DNA from: UBA10365 sp041441915
GTDB lineage: Bacteria; Pseudomonadota; Alphaproteobacteria; Rhodobacterales; Rhodobacteraceae
Direction: 5' to 3'
Assembly (NCBI GenBank): GCA_041441915.1
Contig: JASDRS010000017.1
Location: forward strand, 1-64,000
Length of the DNA: 64,000 nucleotides
Below the pieces are notes generated by a model. It ran no database searches, had not been told where the DNA came from, and saw nothing but the letters and a program-made list of their open reading frames with translations. The translations under genes and the position numbers were made by a program. Below are positions 1-8,203 of this stretch, in pieces. How positions within the stretch are numbered: the first letter of the stretch is position 1; every line of letters starts with the position of its first letter.

Positions 1-1
1 T

Positions 2-86
2 TGGTGCCCAGAAGAGGAATCGAACCTCCACGCCTTGCGGCACACGGACCTGAACCGTGCGCGTCTACCAATTCCGCCACCTGGGC
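2..86 (-). tRNA. tRNA-Leu (anticodon CAG)
   Basis: The reverse strand folds into a complete cloverleaf. The 7-bp acceptor stem GCCCAGG pairs with TCTGGGC. The anticodon stem is CACGG/CCGTG with loop TTCAGGT, giving anticodon CAG, which reads CUG. A long variable arm (TGCCGCAAGGCGT) marks it as a class II tRNA, as expected for leucine. The T loop is TTCGATT and CCA is encoded. It lies at the window edge, transcribed away from the next gene. Confidence 0.97.
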
Positions 87-221
87 TAGATGATGCACTG
101 CGTCTAATCTTGTACATTAACGCTGTCAACGGGAAGAAAAACATTGACTACGCTTTGCGCCTTGTTAGCGGCGTGTGACAAAGTTATGAATGTGAAAATT
201 CAACACTCTAAAGGGGCACAA

Positions 222-1202
222 ATGAACAATTTGGTAACGATCTATGGTGGCTCTGGCTTTGTCGGACGTTATATTGCCCAGCGCATGGCAAAAGAAGGAT
301 GGCGTGTGCGTGTGGCGGTACGCCGTCCAAATGCCGCTTTATTTGTAAAATCTTATGGCGCTGTCGGGCAGGTAGAACCTGTCCTGTGTAATGTTAGAGA
401 TAATGCCTCGGTTCGGGCGGCCTCGCGTGGGTCTGATGTCGTTGTGAACTGTGTGGGTATTTTGGTGCAAAACGGCAAAAACCGGTTTATCGCTGTTCAA
501 GCAGAAGGGGCGGGCCGCATCGCGCGTATTGCTGCCGAAGAGGGCGTCGCCCGGTTTGTACAAATTTCGGCCATCGGGGCTGACGCTGCATCTCAAAGTG
601 CTTATGCGCGCTCAAAGGCTGAGGGCGAAGCCTTAGTTTTGGAAGCCTTTCCAAAGGCGATGATCTTGCGTCCTTCGATTCTATTTGGCCATGAAGACCA
701 ATTTTTTAATCGTTTTGCCGCCATGTCGCGCATGGGGCCAGTTTTGCCCCTAGTGGGCGCTGACACCCTCTTTCAACCCACATATGTTGATGACGTGGCG
801 AAGGCCGCAGTTTTGGGCGTTTTGGGCACAACTAAGGCCGGCATCTATGAGCTCGGTGGCCCCGAGGTTCTGTCCTTTCAGGAATTGATGATCCGGATGC
901 TTGCTGTGATTGAACGGCGCCGTTTGATTGTGAATATCCCATTCTTTGCCGCACGTCTTATGGCCTTTGGCTTTGATATGTTGCAAGCGATTTCGGGCGG
1001 TTTAATCAAAAATCCTTTTGTAACCCGTGATCAATTGATCAATCTGGCGCATGATAATATAGTGTCACCCAAAGCACAGACCTTTGCTGATCTAGGCATT
1101 TCACCCGCACCGATCGGCGCGGTTTTGCCTGAGTATTTGTGGCCCTATCGGCCTTCTGGCCAGTATGCGGCGATTAAGGGGTCTGCAAAAAACTTACGTT
1201 AG
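222..1202 (+). CDS. NAD(P)-binding protein of the complex I NDUFA9 family
   Basis: This is a 326-residue atypical short-chain dehydrogenase/epimerase. It has an N-terminal Rossmann motif GGSGFVG (residues 9-15), a YARSK segment (128-132) in the position of the YxxxK pair, and RPSILFG (150-156), which is typical of the NDUFA9 / NAD-dependent epimerase group. In mitochondria NDUFA9 is a complex I accessory subunit that binds NADPH. In alphaproteobacteria relatives are common but their role is less certain, so function here is by family. The ATG at 222 was chosen because AAAGGGGC lies just upstream and the Rossmann strand begins immediately after; a longer reading from 144 adds 26 unlikely residues. 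uppP follows 12 bases later, probably in one transcript. Confidence 0.88.
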   Translation: MNNLVTIYGGSGFVGRYIAQRMAKEGWRVRVAVRRPNAALFVKSYGAVGQVEPVLCNVRDNASVRAASRGSDVVVNCVGILVQNGKNRFIAVQAEGAGRIARIAAEEGVARFVQISAIGADAASQSAYARSKAEGEALVLEAFPKAMILRPSILFGHEDQFFNRFAAMSRMGPVLPLVGADTLFQPTYVDDVAKAAVLGVLGTTKAGIYELGGPEVLSFQELMIRMLAVIERRRLIVNIPFFAARLMAFGFDMLQAISGGLIKNPFVTRDQLINLAHDNIVSPKAQTFADLGISPAPIGAVLPEYLWPYRPSGQYAAIKGSAKNLR

Positions 1203-1214
1203 ATCGGAAAAAAC

Positions 1215-2021
1215 TTGGCCGAAACTTCTACGATTGTAGCAGCAGGTTTGGGTCTTCTTGAAGGCCTGACCGAGTTTATTCCTGTATCTTCTACAGCGCA
1301 TTTGCTGCTGGTGGGTCATTTTCTGGGATTTGAAAGCGCAGGCAAGACATTTGAGGTTGTGATCCAGTTGGGGGCAGTTTTAGCTGTTTTATCGGTTTAT
1401 GCAGCTAAACTTTGGGGCGTGGTGCGCTCGATCCCCCACAATCCACAGGCGCGGGGTTTTATCGTGGCCGTTCTGATTGCTTTTATGCCGGCTGTAGTGA
1501 TTGGTGTAGCTGCGCACGACTTCATCAAATTGGTACTTTTTGAAACTCCCATCTTGATCGCCGTGACCTTGATTTTGGGTGGTGTGGTTTTGCTATTTTC
1601 TGATCGTTTTGCCGCAAAACCTACGCATAATGAAGCGATGACGTTTTCCCCTTATATGGCTTTGAAAATTGGCTTCATACAATGTTTGGCTATGGTGCCC
1701 GGCGTGTCACGTTCGGGTGCCACAATAGTAGGGGCCTTGATGCTGGGGGCCAGTCGGCGCGCGGCTGCTGAGTTTTCGTTCTTTTTGTCGATGCCCACAA
1801 TGGCTGGTGCCTTTGCCTATGACCTTTATAAAAATCGATCTGTTTTAGATGCCAGCGCCTTGAGTGATATTGCTGTCGGCTTCTTCATGGCTTTTATTGC
1901 GGGCGTTTTGGTGGTGCGCTGGATGCTAAATTTTGTTTCAAGTTATGGATTTTCAATTTTTGGTTGGTGGCGAATCATCGTTGGTGGTGTAGCTTTGACC
2001 GCGTTATTGTTTGATTTCTGA
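1215..2021 (+). CDS. uppP: Undecaprenyl-diphosphatase UppP (BacA)
   Basis: UppP is an integral membrane phosphatase that turns undecaprenyl diphosphate into the monophosphate, recycling the lipid carrier for peptidoglycan and other envelope polymers; overproduction of the family gives bacitracin resistance. The 268-residue length is normal. Both signature segments are intact: GLTEFIPVSSTAHLLL (17-32) and PGVSRSGAT (162-170), which contribute the catalytic glutamate, serine and arginine. Most of the rest is hydrophobic helices. The start is a TTG at 1215 with GGAAAA just upstream, 12 bases after the NDUFA9-like gene, so the two are likely co-transcribed. Confidence 0.95.
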   Translation: MAETSTIVAAGLGLLEGLTEFIPVSSTAHLLLVGHFLGFESAGKTFEVVIQLGAVLAVLSVYAAKLWGVVRSIPHNPQARGFIVAVLIAFMPAVVIGVAAHDFIKLVLFETPILIAVTLILGGVVLLFSDRFAAKPTHNEAMTFSPYMALKIGFIQCLAMVPGVSRSGATIVGALMLGASRRAAAEFSFFLSMPTMAGAFAYDLYKNRSVLDASALSDIAVGFFMAFIAGVLVVRWMLNFVSSYGFSIFGWWRIIVGGVALTALLFDF

Positions 2022-2177
2022 TACTATAGGTAAATTAAACTGTCTTAACTTTCGTAACAAAAGATTTAAACGGGTGCATTTAATCAAAAAAGATCAGACT
2101 ATGTATTCAATGCTGTTTTTATTTTGTGGGGCACATGATGAGATCGTGCAAAAAAAATCGATAATAGGGGCACGCTA

Positions 2178-2561
2178 ATGGGAACGCAACGTATGCAAAA
2201 ATTTGTGACCGTTGAGAATCAAAAGCCTGAAAGGCGCTCGCTAGATGCGTTGGGGTACCAAATGCCTGAAGTGATGGAAAGTGACGACTACCTAGAACCC
2301 GCCGATCTCGTGATCACAGCGTTTGGCTTCGAACCTGAACTCCTTACTGAGCTTTGTAGTGTCCCCAACTTGGACGTTACGCGTTGGGGCACAGAAAAGG
2401 CCCATTTCCAAAGCCGCCCCAACAACTTAGACGACGTCTTTGCTCCTGGCAATATTGTACGCAGTGCAAGCTTGTTGGTTTGGGCGGTTCGTTATGGTCG
2501 CGCGGTGTCAGATGTAATCATTATCTATTTGACGCACTCAACCCAATTTGTGGAGGAATGA
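2178..2561 (+). pseudogene. gltD: Glutamate synthase small subunit GltD, large internal deletion
   Basis: GltD is normally about 475 residues and passes electrons from NADPH to GltB through FAD and Fe-S clusters. Only 127 codons remain here. The first 20 or so (MGTQRMQKFVTVENQKPERR) match the GltD N-terminus. After a short degenerate join, the rest matches the C-terminal end: DLVITAFGFEPE, VTRWGTEKAHF, VFAPGNIVRSASLLVWA. The N-terminal Fe-S cysteine motifs, the FAD Rossmann fold and the NADPH fold are all gone. The deletion is in frame, so an ORF with a good ribosome site (AGGGGC) survives, but the product cannot be a glutamate synthase subunit. It lies upstream of a secreted protein and the gltB remnant, the order I recall for roseobacters. 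Confidence 0.85.
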
Positions 2562-2563
2562 CC

Positions 2564-3292
2564 ATGAAAAAAGCATCCGTACTTTTAGGCTTTCTTGGAT
2601 TGATATCATGGGCAAAACCCATACTTGCAGGCAGTTTTTCACCCCCTCAGGGCTGCAAAGCCTTTTTGACTGTGCAAATGCTCGAATGCAGTGTTTCTCA
2701 TCACTATACTTGTGAAGCTAATGCTAAAGGCGATCAATGGCGTGCTGATTTCGATGCTGAGGGACTTTTCTATCTGTCGCGTATTGATCGCGAAGCACAA
2801 TGGATGGAGAGTTACAACTATAATCCCCCCAGCAAACAATTTCTAGATCCAGACCCTGTTGATGCTGCGTCGTTTACCCAATTACTTACGGGCGTTGACA
2901 CGTTTGATTTCAATCTAACCAAAGACAGCGGCGAAGAAAGCCGTGTCACAGGTTTTGATCAACTAACTGGTCAAAATGTGACAATTGATGGCGTTAATCT
3001 TAAAGAATCCAACTTTTCCTTTTATGAAATCGACCTTTCTGGAAAACTGCTGCGCCGCGCTATTGGCACAGAGTTTGTCAGTCCTAAATGGCGCACTTTT
3101 TTCTCAGGCCCGTCACAATGGAGTTTTGGTGATGAAGACTGGATCTTTGTTGAAGATCGCCCAATGAAATTTCTAGAGCCCAATGATGCGGGCTTTTCAT
3201 CAAACACGCCTATTTTTGGTTGCGATGCGGTCATGTCACAATTTTCCGCTCCGACCCAAACTATGGAGGCACTAGGCCATGGCAAAATATGA
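2564..3292 (+). CDS. Conserved secreted protein between gltD and gltB remnants
   Basis: This 242-residue protein has a signal peptide: MKK, a hydrophobic run VLLGFLGLIS, and probable cleavage near ILAG-S. The mature part is acidic and has several cysteines near its N-terminus (GCKAF, LECSV, YTCEA) that could form disulfides in the periplasm. I recognise no domain. The ATG at 2564 is preferred over the in-frame ATG at 2558 because GGAGG at 2552-2556 is correctly spaced only for 2564. It is probably translationally coupled to the gltD remnant, and its 3' end overlaps the gltB remnant start at 3279. The reading frame is intact although both flanking genes are dead, which suggests its role does not depend on glutamate synthase. 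Role unknown. Confidence 0.72.
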   Translation: MKKASVLLGFLGLISWAKPILAGSFSPPQGCKAFLTVQMLECSVSHHYTCEANAKGDQWRADFDAEGLFYLSRIDREAQWMESYNYNPPSKQFLDPDPVDAASFTQLLTGVDTFDFNLTKDSGEESRVTGFDQLTGQNVTIDGVNLKESNFSFYEIDLSGKLLRRAIGTEFVSPKWRTFFSGPSQWSFGDEDWIFVEDRPMKFLEPNDAGFSSNTPIFGCDAVMSQFSAPTQTMEALGHGKI

Positions 3293-3985
3293 TGATGCTT
3301 GGGTCAGCGAGCAATAAGCAAAATGTTCCTGACACGTTAGACGCAAAAAACATTAAAGATGGTGTGCATTTTTTTAATATTCTGAAAAGATGCACTTTCT
3401 TACGCTGTTCGCAATACAGTCCGCGCCATCGGTACCCGTGCAAGCAGCCATATTGTGCATAAATTCAACATAAAAAATGTTTTGCAAGAGGATCATTTGA
3501 CGATGAAACTCGTTGGGTTCTGTTGCCAGAGTTTGGGCTCATTCTCGATCTAACGAATAAAGATTGAAGTTAGGGGCGATGAAAATGACTATGTTGGCAA
3601 CACCGTGCCCTATGCTGCGGCAAAGGGCGATTTGTTTGCTGTGGGGCGCGCGGGTGAACGGTTCGCCGTTCGCAACTCGGGTGCTCAGGTTGTGATTGAA
3701 GGCAGTGGCCCCAATGGATGTGAATATATGACCTGCGGAATGCCTAACTTTAGGACCATAATTGTGAAGCCTTAAAAATGACTGATCCTGAAACGTTGAT
3801 CACTTGTTGTATTGATAGCCCACATTGAGAATACCACCGTCTAGAGCTGATCAAACGTCATATTGCAGAAACTGAAAGGTCGAAGTCATTTAGGGTGATT
3901 TGGGCAAGCAAAAACACCTGTTCTTTCAAATTTTCCCCAGAGAAATTTTTGGTGCATCTGCCGCACCCACTTTTGCAAAGCCCCC
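3279..3985 (+). pseudogene. gltB: Glutamate synthase large subunit GltB, decayed remnant
   Basis: GltB is a subunit of about 1500 residues carrying the glutaminase, FMN and GXGXG domains. Here an N-terminal stub (MAKYDDAWVSEQ, ribosome site GGAGG at 3265) ends in a stop at 3315. Scattered pieces of the C-terminal GXGXG domain then follow in mixed frames: NTVRAIGTRASSHIVHKF, NVLQEDHLTMKL and GDENDYVG, then GRAGERFAVRNSGAQVVIEG and NGCEYMTCG, ending with LIKRHIAETE and EKFLVHLPHPL. About 4 kb of the gene is missing and the rest has stops and frameshifts. The order and spacing of the pieces leave little doubt about identity. The end coordinate is approximate. Confidence 0.85.
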
Positions 3986-4093
3986 AAAGCTGCCCTCAGA
4001 ATAGGATTAAGCGGCCCGCTTATGCGAACCGCTTGCCTCTTTCTACGAAAATCGTTAGCACTCAGGCTCACCTTAGAGCGTTTGGAACTTACA

Positions 4094-4861
4094 GTGGCGG
4101 CCCGCAAATCCAAAACAATACCTGGGTGCGTAAGGCCCTATCTTTTGACCATTTGGCGTTATTTTAAACCCCCTTCCTTGGCGAGCTTGCCTGTTTGGCG
4201 CCAGGGTGTTATTTGGATTGGGCGTATTTTTGCGGTGAAGGTTGGATTTTTTGGCTCTTTGATTTTGCTTTTTATTGTAATCAATCCGCCCAGCAATATT
4301 TATATGACCTATGAAAACTGGCGTAATGGAGGCATTTCGCACCATTGGGTGCAGTTTGACGCTATTGCTCCTGTGGCAGCGCGTTCCGTGGTCGCTGCTG
4401 AGGATGCCAATTACTGCCTGCATTGGGGCTTTGACATGAAGGCTATTCGCCAAGCCCTCGCAAAGGGGGGCAAGCGTGGTGCTTCGACGCTGTCGCAGCA
4501 GGTGGTGAAGAATGTATTTTTGTGGCAGGGCAGATCATGGCTTCGCAAGGCGCTTGAAGCGACACTAACCCCCATGATTGAGCTTTTTTGGTCCAAACGA
4601 CGTATTCTAGAGATATATCTCAATATTGCTGAATTTGACGATGGCGTCTTTGGCATTGAAGCGGCTGCGGAGCATTATTTTGGGATTTCGGCTGCGAAGC
4701 TCAGTTCTTTGCAGGCCGCAAGGCTGGCTGCCGTGTTGCCAAACCCCAAAGAACGTAACGCCGTTAAGCCTACGACGTTTTTACGCAAGCGCACTGCTAA
4801 GATCATTCAAGGGGCCGAAACCATCAATCAAGACGGTCGCGCCGCTTGTTTTCAAAATTAA
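4094..4861 (+). CDS. mtgA: Monofunctional biosynthetic peptidoglycan transglycosylase MtgA
   Basis: MtgA polymerises lipid II into glycan strands at the inner membrane, a family 51 glycosyltransferase without a transpeptidase domain. The 255 residues begin with a basic stretch and one membrane anchor (about 50-63, VGFFGSLILLFIVI). The catalytic motif VAAEDANYCLHWGFD holds the essential glutamate (residue 103), and GASTLSQQVVKN (129-140) is the second conserved block. Length fits the family (about 230-255). The start is a GTG at 4094 reading VAARKSK; a longer frame to 4022 runs into the end of the gltB remnant and adds residues the family lacks. The Shine-Dalgarno is weak (GGAACT), so the start is the least certain point. 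Confidence 0.92.
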   Translation: MAARKSKTIPGCVRPYLLTIWRYFKPPSLASLPVWRQGVIWIGRIFAVKVGFFGSLILLFIVINPPSNIYMTYENWRNGGISHHWVQFDAIAPVAARSVVAAEDANYCLHWGFDMKAIRQALAKGGKRGASTLSQQVVKNVFLWQGRSWLRKALEATLTPMIELFWSKRRILEIYLNIAEFDDGVFGIEAAAEHYFGISAAKLSSLQAARLAAVLPNPKERNAVKPTTFLRKRTAKIIQGAETINQDGRAACFQN

Positions 4862-4933
4862 CCGTTGATGGGATTGAATTTTACTTGGTGAAAGGGCAAT
4901 GAAGATAAAAGCCTAGAAAGATGATTTTCAAAA

Positions 4934-5599
4934 ATGAACCGCCTTTATCATGCCGCGCTGTCCCCCTTTTGTCGTAAGGTTCGCCTGACTTTGGCAGAAA
5001 AGAGGGTTGAAGTTGAACTTGTCGAAGAACGTTATTGGGATCGTTCGGCTGAGTTTATGAAACGCAATCCCGCGGGCAAAGTGCCAGTGTTGCGAATAGA
5101 CGATTTCACCATCTCGGAAAGCCAAGCAATTTGCGAATATCTTGAAGAAACTGTGCCCGCACCAGCTTTGATGCCCAAAGAACCCCAAGCACGTGCCGAA
5201 GTGCGAAGGCTTTGTGGTTGGTTTGACGATAAGTTTCACAATGAGGTGACGTCGAAACTCCTCTATGAGCGGATAACCAAGAAAATAATGAACGCCGGCT
5301 ACCCTGAGGCGCGCAATATCCAAGCGGGTTCGCAGGCGATCAAATACCATCTGGATTATATGGCCTATTTGTTGAACCAACGCCGCTGGCTGGCTGGCGA
5401 AGTGATGACCCTGGCTGATTTTAGTGCCGCGGCCCATCTGTCATGTTTGGATTATGTCGGGAATGTTGATTGGAACCGCCATGCTGCGGTAAAAGACTGG
5501 TATGCAACTATCAAGTCGCGCCCGAGTTTTCGCCCACTTTTGGTTGATCAGCTGTCGGGCTTTCCACCGCCTGATCACTATTCAAATTTGGATTTTTAA
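4934..5599 (+). CDS. Glutathione S-transferase family protein
   Basis: This is a 221-residue cytosolic GST-fold protein. The N-terminal thioredoxin-like domain has LSPFCRKVRL (9-18) at the active-site helix, the cis-proline segment GKVPVL (48-53), and SESQAI (61-66), which binds the gamma-glutamyl part of glutathione. An all-alpha domain follows, with LAGEVMTLADFSAAAHL near residue 155. Family members conjugate glutathione, isomerise maleylacetoacetate or act as peroxidases; the sequence alone does not fix the substrate. queG follows 24 bases downstream, and the two may share a transcript. Confidence 0.85.
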   Translation: MNRLYHAALSPFCRKVRLTLAEKRVEVELVEERYWDRSAEFMKRNPAGKVPVLRIDDFTISESQAICEYLEETVPAPALMPKEPQARAEVRRLCGWFDDKFHNEVTSKLLYERITKKIMNAGYPEARNIQAGSQAIKYHLDYMAYLLNQRRWLAGEVMTLADFSAAAHLSCLDYVGNVDWNRHAAVKDWYATIKSRPSFRPLLVDQLSGFPPPDHYSNLDF

Positions 5600-5623
5600 A
5601 ACTGAACCAATGTAGGAGCCTAA

Positions 5624-6655
5624 GTGACGCTTGCATTCAAAAATTTGTTGATTGCCCGCGCGAAGATTGAGGGCTTTTCAAAACTGGGCATCTGTGCACC
5701 CGATGCTACGCCGCTAACCGCCGTGCGGTTGGCCGCTTTTTTGGCGCACGAGCGGCATGGCCAAATGGCTTGGATGGCCGAGCGGGTGGAGTGGCGCGGA
5801 TCAGCGCAAGCGCTTTGGCCGCAAGCCCAATCTGTGATTATGCTGGCGGAAAGCTACACGCCGCAAGTCAATCCCTTGGATATTTTGGATCAGCCCGCTC
5901 TTGCGGCTATTTCCGCCTATGCGCAGGGACGTGATTACCATGACCTGGTCAAGCGCAGGTTAAAACGGTTGGGCGGCTGGATCGTTTCAGAAACGGGAGC
6001 TGAGATTAAGGTTTTTGTTGACACAGCCCCCGTGATGGAAAAGCCATTAGCAGAGGCCGCAGGCGTTGGTTGGCAAGGCAAACATACCAATCTTTTAGCC
6101 CGTGATTTGGGAAATTGGTTCTTTTTGGGTGCCATATTCACTACGCTTGATCTGCCTAAAGATCAGGCCGAAGAAAGTCATTGTGGCTCTTGTACCGCGT
6201 GTCTTGATATTTGCCCCACGCAGGCCTTTCCGGCGCCTTATCAGTTGGATGCAAGGCGCTGTATTTCCTATCTAACGATCGAGCATCGTGGCTCTATTGA
6301 CCTTGAGTTGCGCGAAAAAATGGGAAATCGCATCTATGGGTGCGATGACTGTTTGGCCGTTTGCCCTTGGAATAAATATGCCCAAGCAGCCCAAGATATG
6401 GGCTATGACGCCCGCATAGGCGCGCCATCTTTGCAAGAATTGGCTGGCTTAAATGATGCTGATTTTCGCACTCGCTTCTCAGGAAGCCCAATTAAACGCA
6501 TTGGCCGTAATCGGTTTATACGTAACGTGATTTATGCGATTGGCAATTCTGGAGACAAAACGCTGCAATTGATCCTGCCACCACATTTTAACGACCCAGA
6601 CCCCGTCATTTCTGACGCGGCCCATTGGGCCTTTGAACGGCTTGAAAAAGCCTAA
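5624..6655 (+). CDS. queG: Epoxyqueuosine reductase QueG
   Basis: QueG performs the last step of queuosine synthesis, reducing epoxyqueuosine in the wobble position of GUN-decoding tRNAs with cobalamin and two 4Fe-4S clusters. At 343 residues it is a normal single-enzyme form. The catalytic aspartate is D133 in VDTAPVMEK. Cluster 1 is CGSCTACLDICP (C187, C190, C193, C197). C213 with CDDCLAVCP (C240, C243, C247) makes cluster 2. The C-terminal FSGSPIKRIGRNRFIRN is also typical. The start is a GTG at 5624 preceded by AGGAGCC. The gene needs cobalamin, so the cell must make or import it. Confidence 0.95.
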   Translation: MTLAFKNLLIARAKIEGFSKLGICAPDATPLTAVRLAAFLAHERHGQMAWMAERVEWRGSAQALWPQAQSVIMLAESYTPQVNPLDILDQPALAAISAYAQGRDYHDLVKRRLKRLGGWIVSETGAEIKVFVDTAPVMEKPLAEAAGVGWQGKHTNLLARDLGNWFFLGAIFTTLDLPKDQAEESHCGSCTACLDICPTQAFPAPYQLDARRCISYLTIEHRGSIDLELREKMGNRIYGCDDCLAVCPWNKYAQAAQDMGYDARIGAPSLQELAGLNDADFRTRFSGSPIKRIGRNRFIRNVIYAIGNSGDKTLQLILPPHFNDPDPVISDAAHWAFERLEKA

Positions 6656-6686
6656 GGCCGCCCTCTAAGACCAGTCCTTCATGTCC

Positions 6687-7556
6687 TTAAGCGCGTACAA
6701 TATTTTCATAGTCTGTCGAAATTTCACGGGTTAAAGCGCCCACTTCAAAGTTGTAATGGCCAATTTGTCCAACTGGGGTTACTTCGGCCGCCGTACCTGT
6801 CAACCAACATTGCTCAAAACTCTCAAGCTCATGGGCTTCAATATGGCGTTCATTTACAACAAGGCCCTTGGCTTTAAGCATCCCAATCACAGTTTGGCGG
6901 GTGATGCCATTTAAAAAAGAATCTGGAAAAGGGGTATGGATTTCACCGTTTTTTACGAAGAAAATATTAGCACCTGTAGCTTCGGCAATATAGCCGCGAT
7001 AGTCAAACATCATCGCATCTGAACAGCCTTTGGCTTCGGCCGCATGTTTGGACATGGTGCAAATCATATAAAGACCCGCGGCTTTTGCAGCGTGGGGGAT
7101 AGTGTCGGGACTTGGACGTTTCCATTTCGAAATATCAAGCTTGGCGCCCTTCATTTTGGCATCACCATAATAAGCGCCCCATTCCCAAACTGCTATGGCC
7201 ATGCGCACGGGGTTGCGCTCTGCTGCTACGCCCATGTCTTCGCCAGCGCCGCGCCAGGCAATGGCACGCACATAGGCATCTGTCAGGGCGTTTGCTTTAA
7301 GAGCCTGCTCTTTGGCGGCTTCAATCTGGTCGACCGAATAGGGTATAGCCATGTCCAAATAGGCGCCAGACTTCAAAAGTCTTTCTGAATGTTTGCGCGA
7401 TTTAAAAATTTTTCCGTTATAGCAGCGCTCACCTTCAAATACAGACGACGCGTAATGCATCGCATGGGTCAAAATATGCACATTGGCATCACGCCACTCA
7501 ACTAGGGTGCCGTCCATCCAAATTTTACCGTTACGATCGCTATAAGCACCAGCCAT
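6687..7556 (-). CDS. ilvE: Branched-chain amino acid aminotransferase IlvE
   Basis: IlvE is a fold-type IV, PLP-dependent enzyme that swaps the amino group between glutamate and the 2-oxo acids of leucine, isoleucine and valine in the cytosol. The protein is 289 residues. The PLP lysine lies in PHAAKAAGLY (K158), and the AEATGANIFFV segment (191-201) is a class IV hallmark. The N-terminus DRNGKIWMDGTLVEWRDA and the HYASSVFEGERCY block fit the branched-chain group better than D-amino-acid transaminases. It is divergent from the MarR-type regulator, with about 145 bases between the starts. Because it uses glutamate as donor, it depends on glutamate supply in a cell with no glutamate synthase at this locus. 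Confidence 0.93.
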   Translation of the reverse strand: MAGAYSDRNGKIWMDGTLVEWRDANVHILTHAMHYASSVFEGERCYNGKIFKSRKHSERLLKSGAYLDMAIPYSVDQIEAAKEQALKANALTDAYVRAIAWRGAGEDMGVAAERNPVRMAIAVWEWGAYYGDAKMKGAKLDISKWKRPSPDTIPHAAKAAGLYMICTMSKHAAEAKGCSDAMMFDYRGYIAEATGANIFFVKNGEIHTPFPDSFLNGITRQTVIGMLKAKGLVVNERHIEAHELESFEQCWLTGTAAEVTPVGQIGHYNFEVGALTREISTDYENIVRA

Positions 7557-7702
7557 TTATACCCCATTGTTCCGAATGTTGCGCATATTGTGTCCGAAAC
7601 GGACATAATATTACGCCAAATCGCATATTTGGTATCAGTCTGGCCTTGGAAAGTCAACAAGGCTGACATAAAATGAAAGGGGCAAGGAGCAAGGAGCAAG
7701 AT

Positions 7703-8203
7703 ATGGAGCAAAGATTAGCCACGGGTGAAAGCATGCTGTTTTTAACTGACGACCAATTGCGTAAAGGCATAGAGGCAATGTTTTTTGCTTATCGCGGCTT
7801 TACCGCAGACCCTGACCGTATTTTGCAAGACTTGGAATATGGCCGTGCGCATCACCGAGCGATTCACTTTATTAACCGCAATCCTGGTACAACGGTTACT
7901 AATCTTTTAGCGATTTTAGGTGTGACCAAACAATCGCTCAATCGAGTTTTGCGGAGTTTGATCGAAGATGGCATGGTCGAAAGCCGCGTTGGACGTAACG
8001 ATCGGCGAGAAAGGCATTTGTTTCTGACAGCCAAGGGGACTGAATTAGAACGCAGCCTGTCTGATGCGCAGCGTGCGCGTATGCGTGCTTCTTACCGCGC
8101 TGCAGGGCCAGTTGCTGTACAGGGGTTCCGCCAAGTGCTTGAAGCCATTATGGATCCTGATTCGCGCCGACAATTCCTGTCGCTTAAAGATGTAAGCCCA
8201 TGA
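7703..8203 (+). CDS. MarR-family transcriptional regulator (PetP-like)
   Basis: This 166-residue winged-helix regulator has a helix-turn-helix in NPGTTVTNLLAILGVTKQSL, then a recognition/wing region VESRVGRNDRRERHLFLTAKG. The next gene, an OmpR-type response regulator, starts inside its stop codon (ATGA overlap). A MarR-type gene overlapping a kinase-less response regulator resembles the Rhodobacter petP-petR pair, which affects cytochrome bc1 genes; the link here is by gene order and family only. The ATG at 7703 has AAGGAGC at good spacing. An in-frame ATG at 7673 would translate through that ribosome site, so it was not chosen. Confidence 0.85.
   Translation: MEQRLATGESMLFLTDDQLRKGIEAMFFAYRGFTADPDRILQDLEYGRAHHRAIHFINRNPGTTVTNLLAILGVTKQSLNRVLRSLIEDGMVESRVGRNDRRERHLFLTAKGTELERSLSDAQRARMRASYRAAGPVAVQGFRQVLEAIMDPDSRRQFLSLKDVSP

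Noticed and set aside
3895..4167. 90-codon plus-strand frame before mtgA
   Set aside because: Its first part is the decayed gltB C-terminus (EKFLVHLPHPL) and the rest runs into the mtgA start in another frame.
4928..5437. 169-codon frame antisense to the glutathione transferase
   Set aside because: The plus-strand GST has all family motifs; the antisense frame has none.
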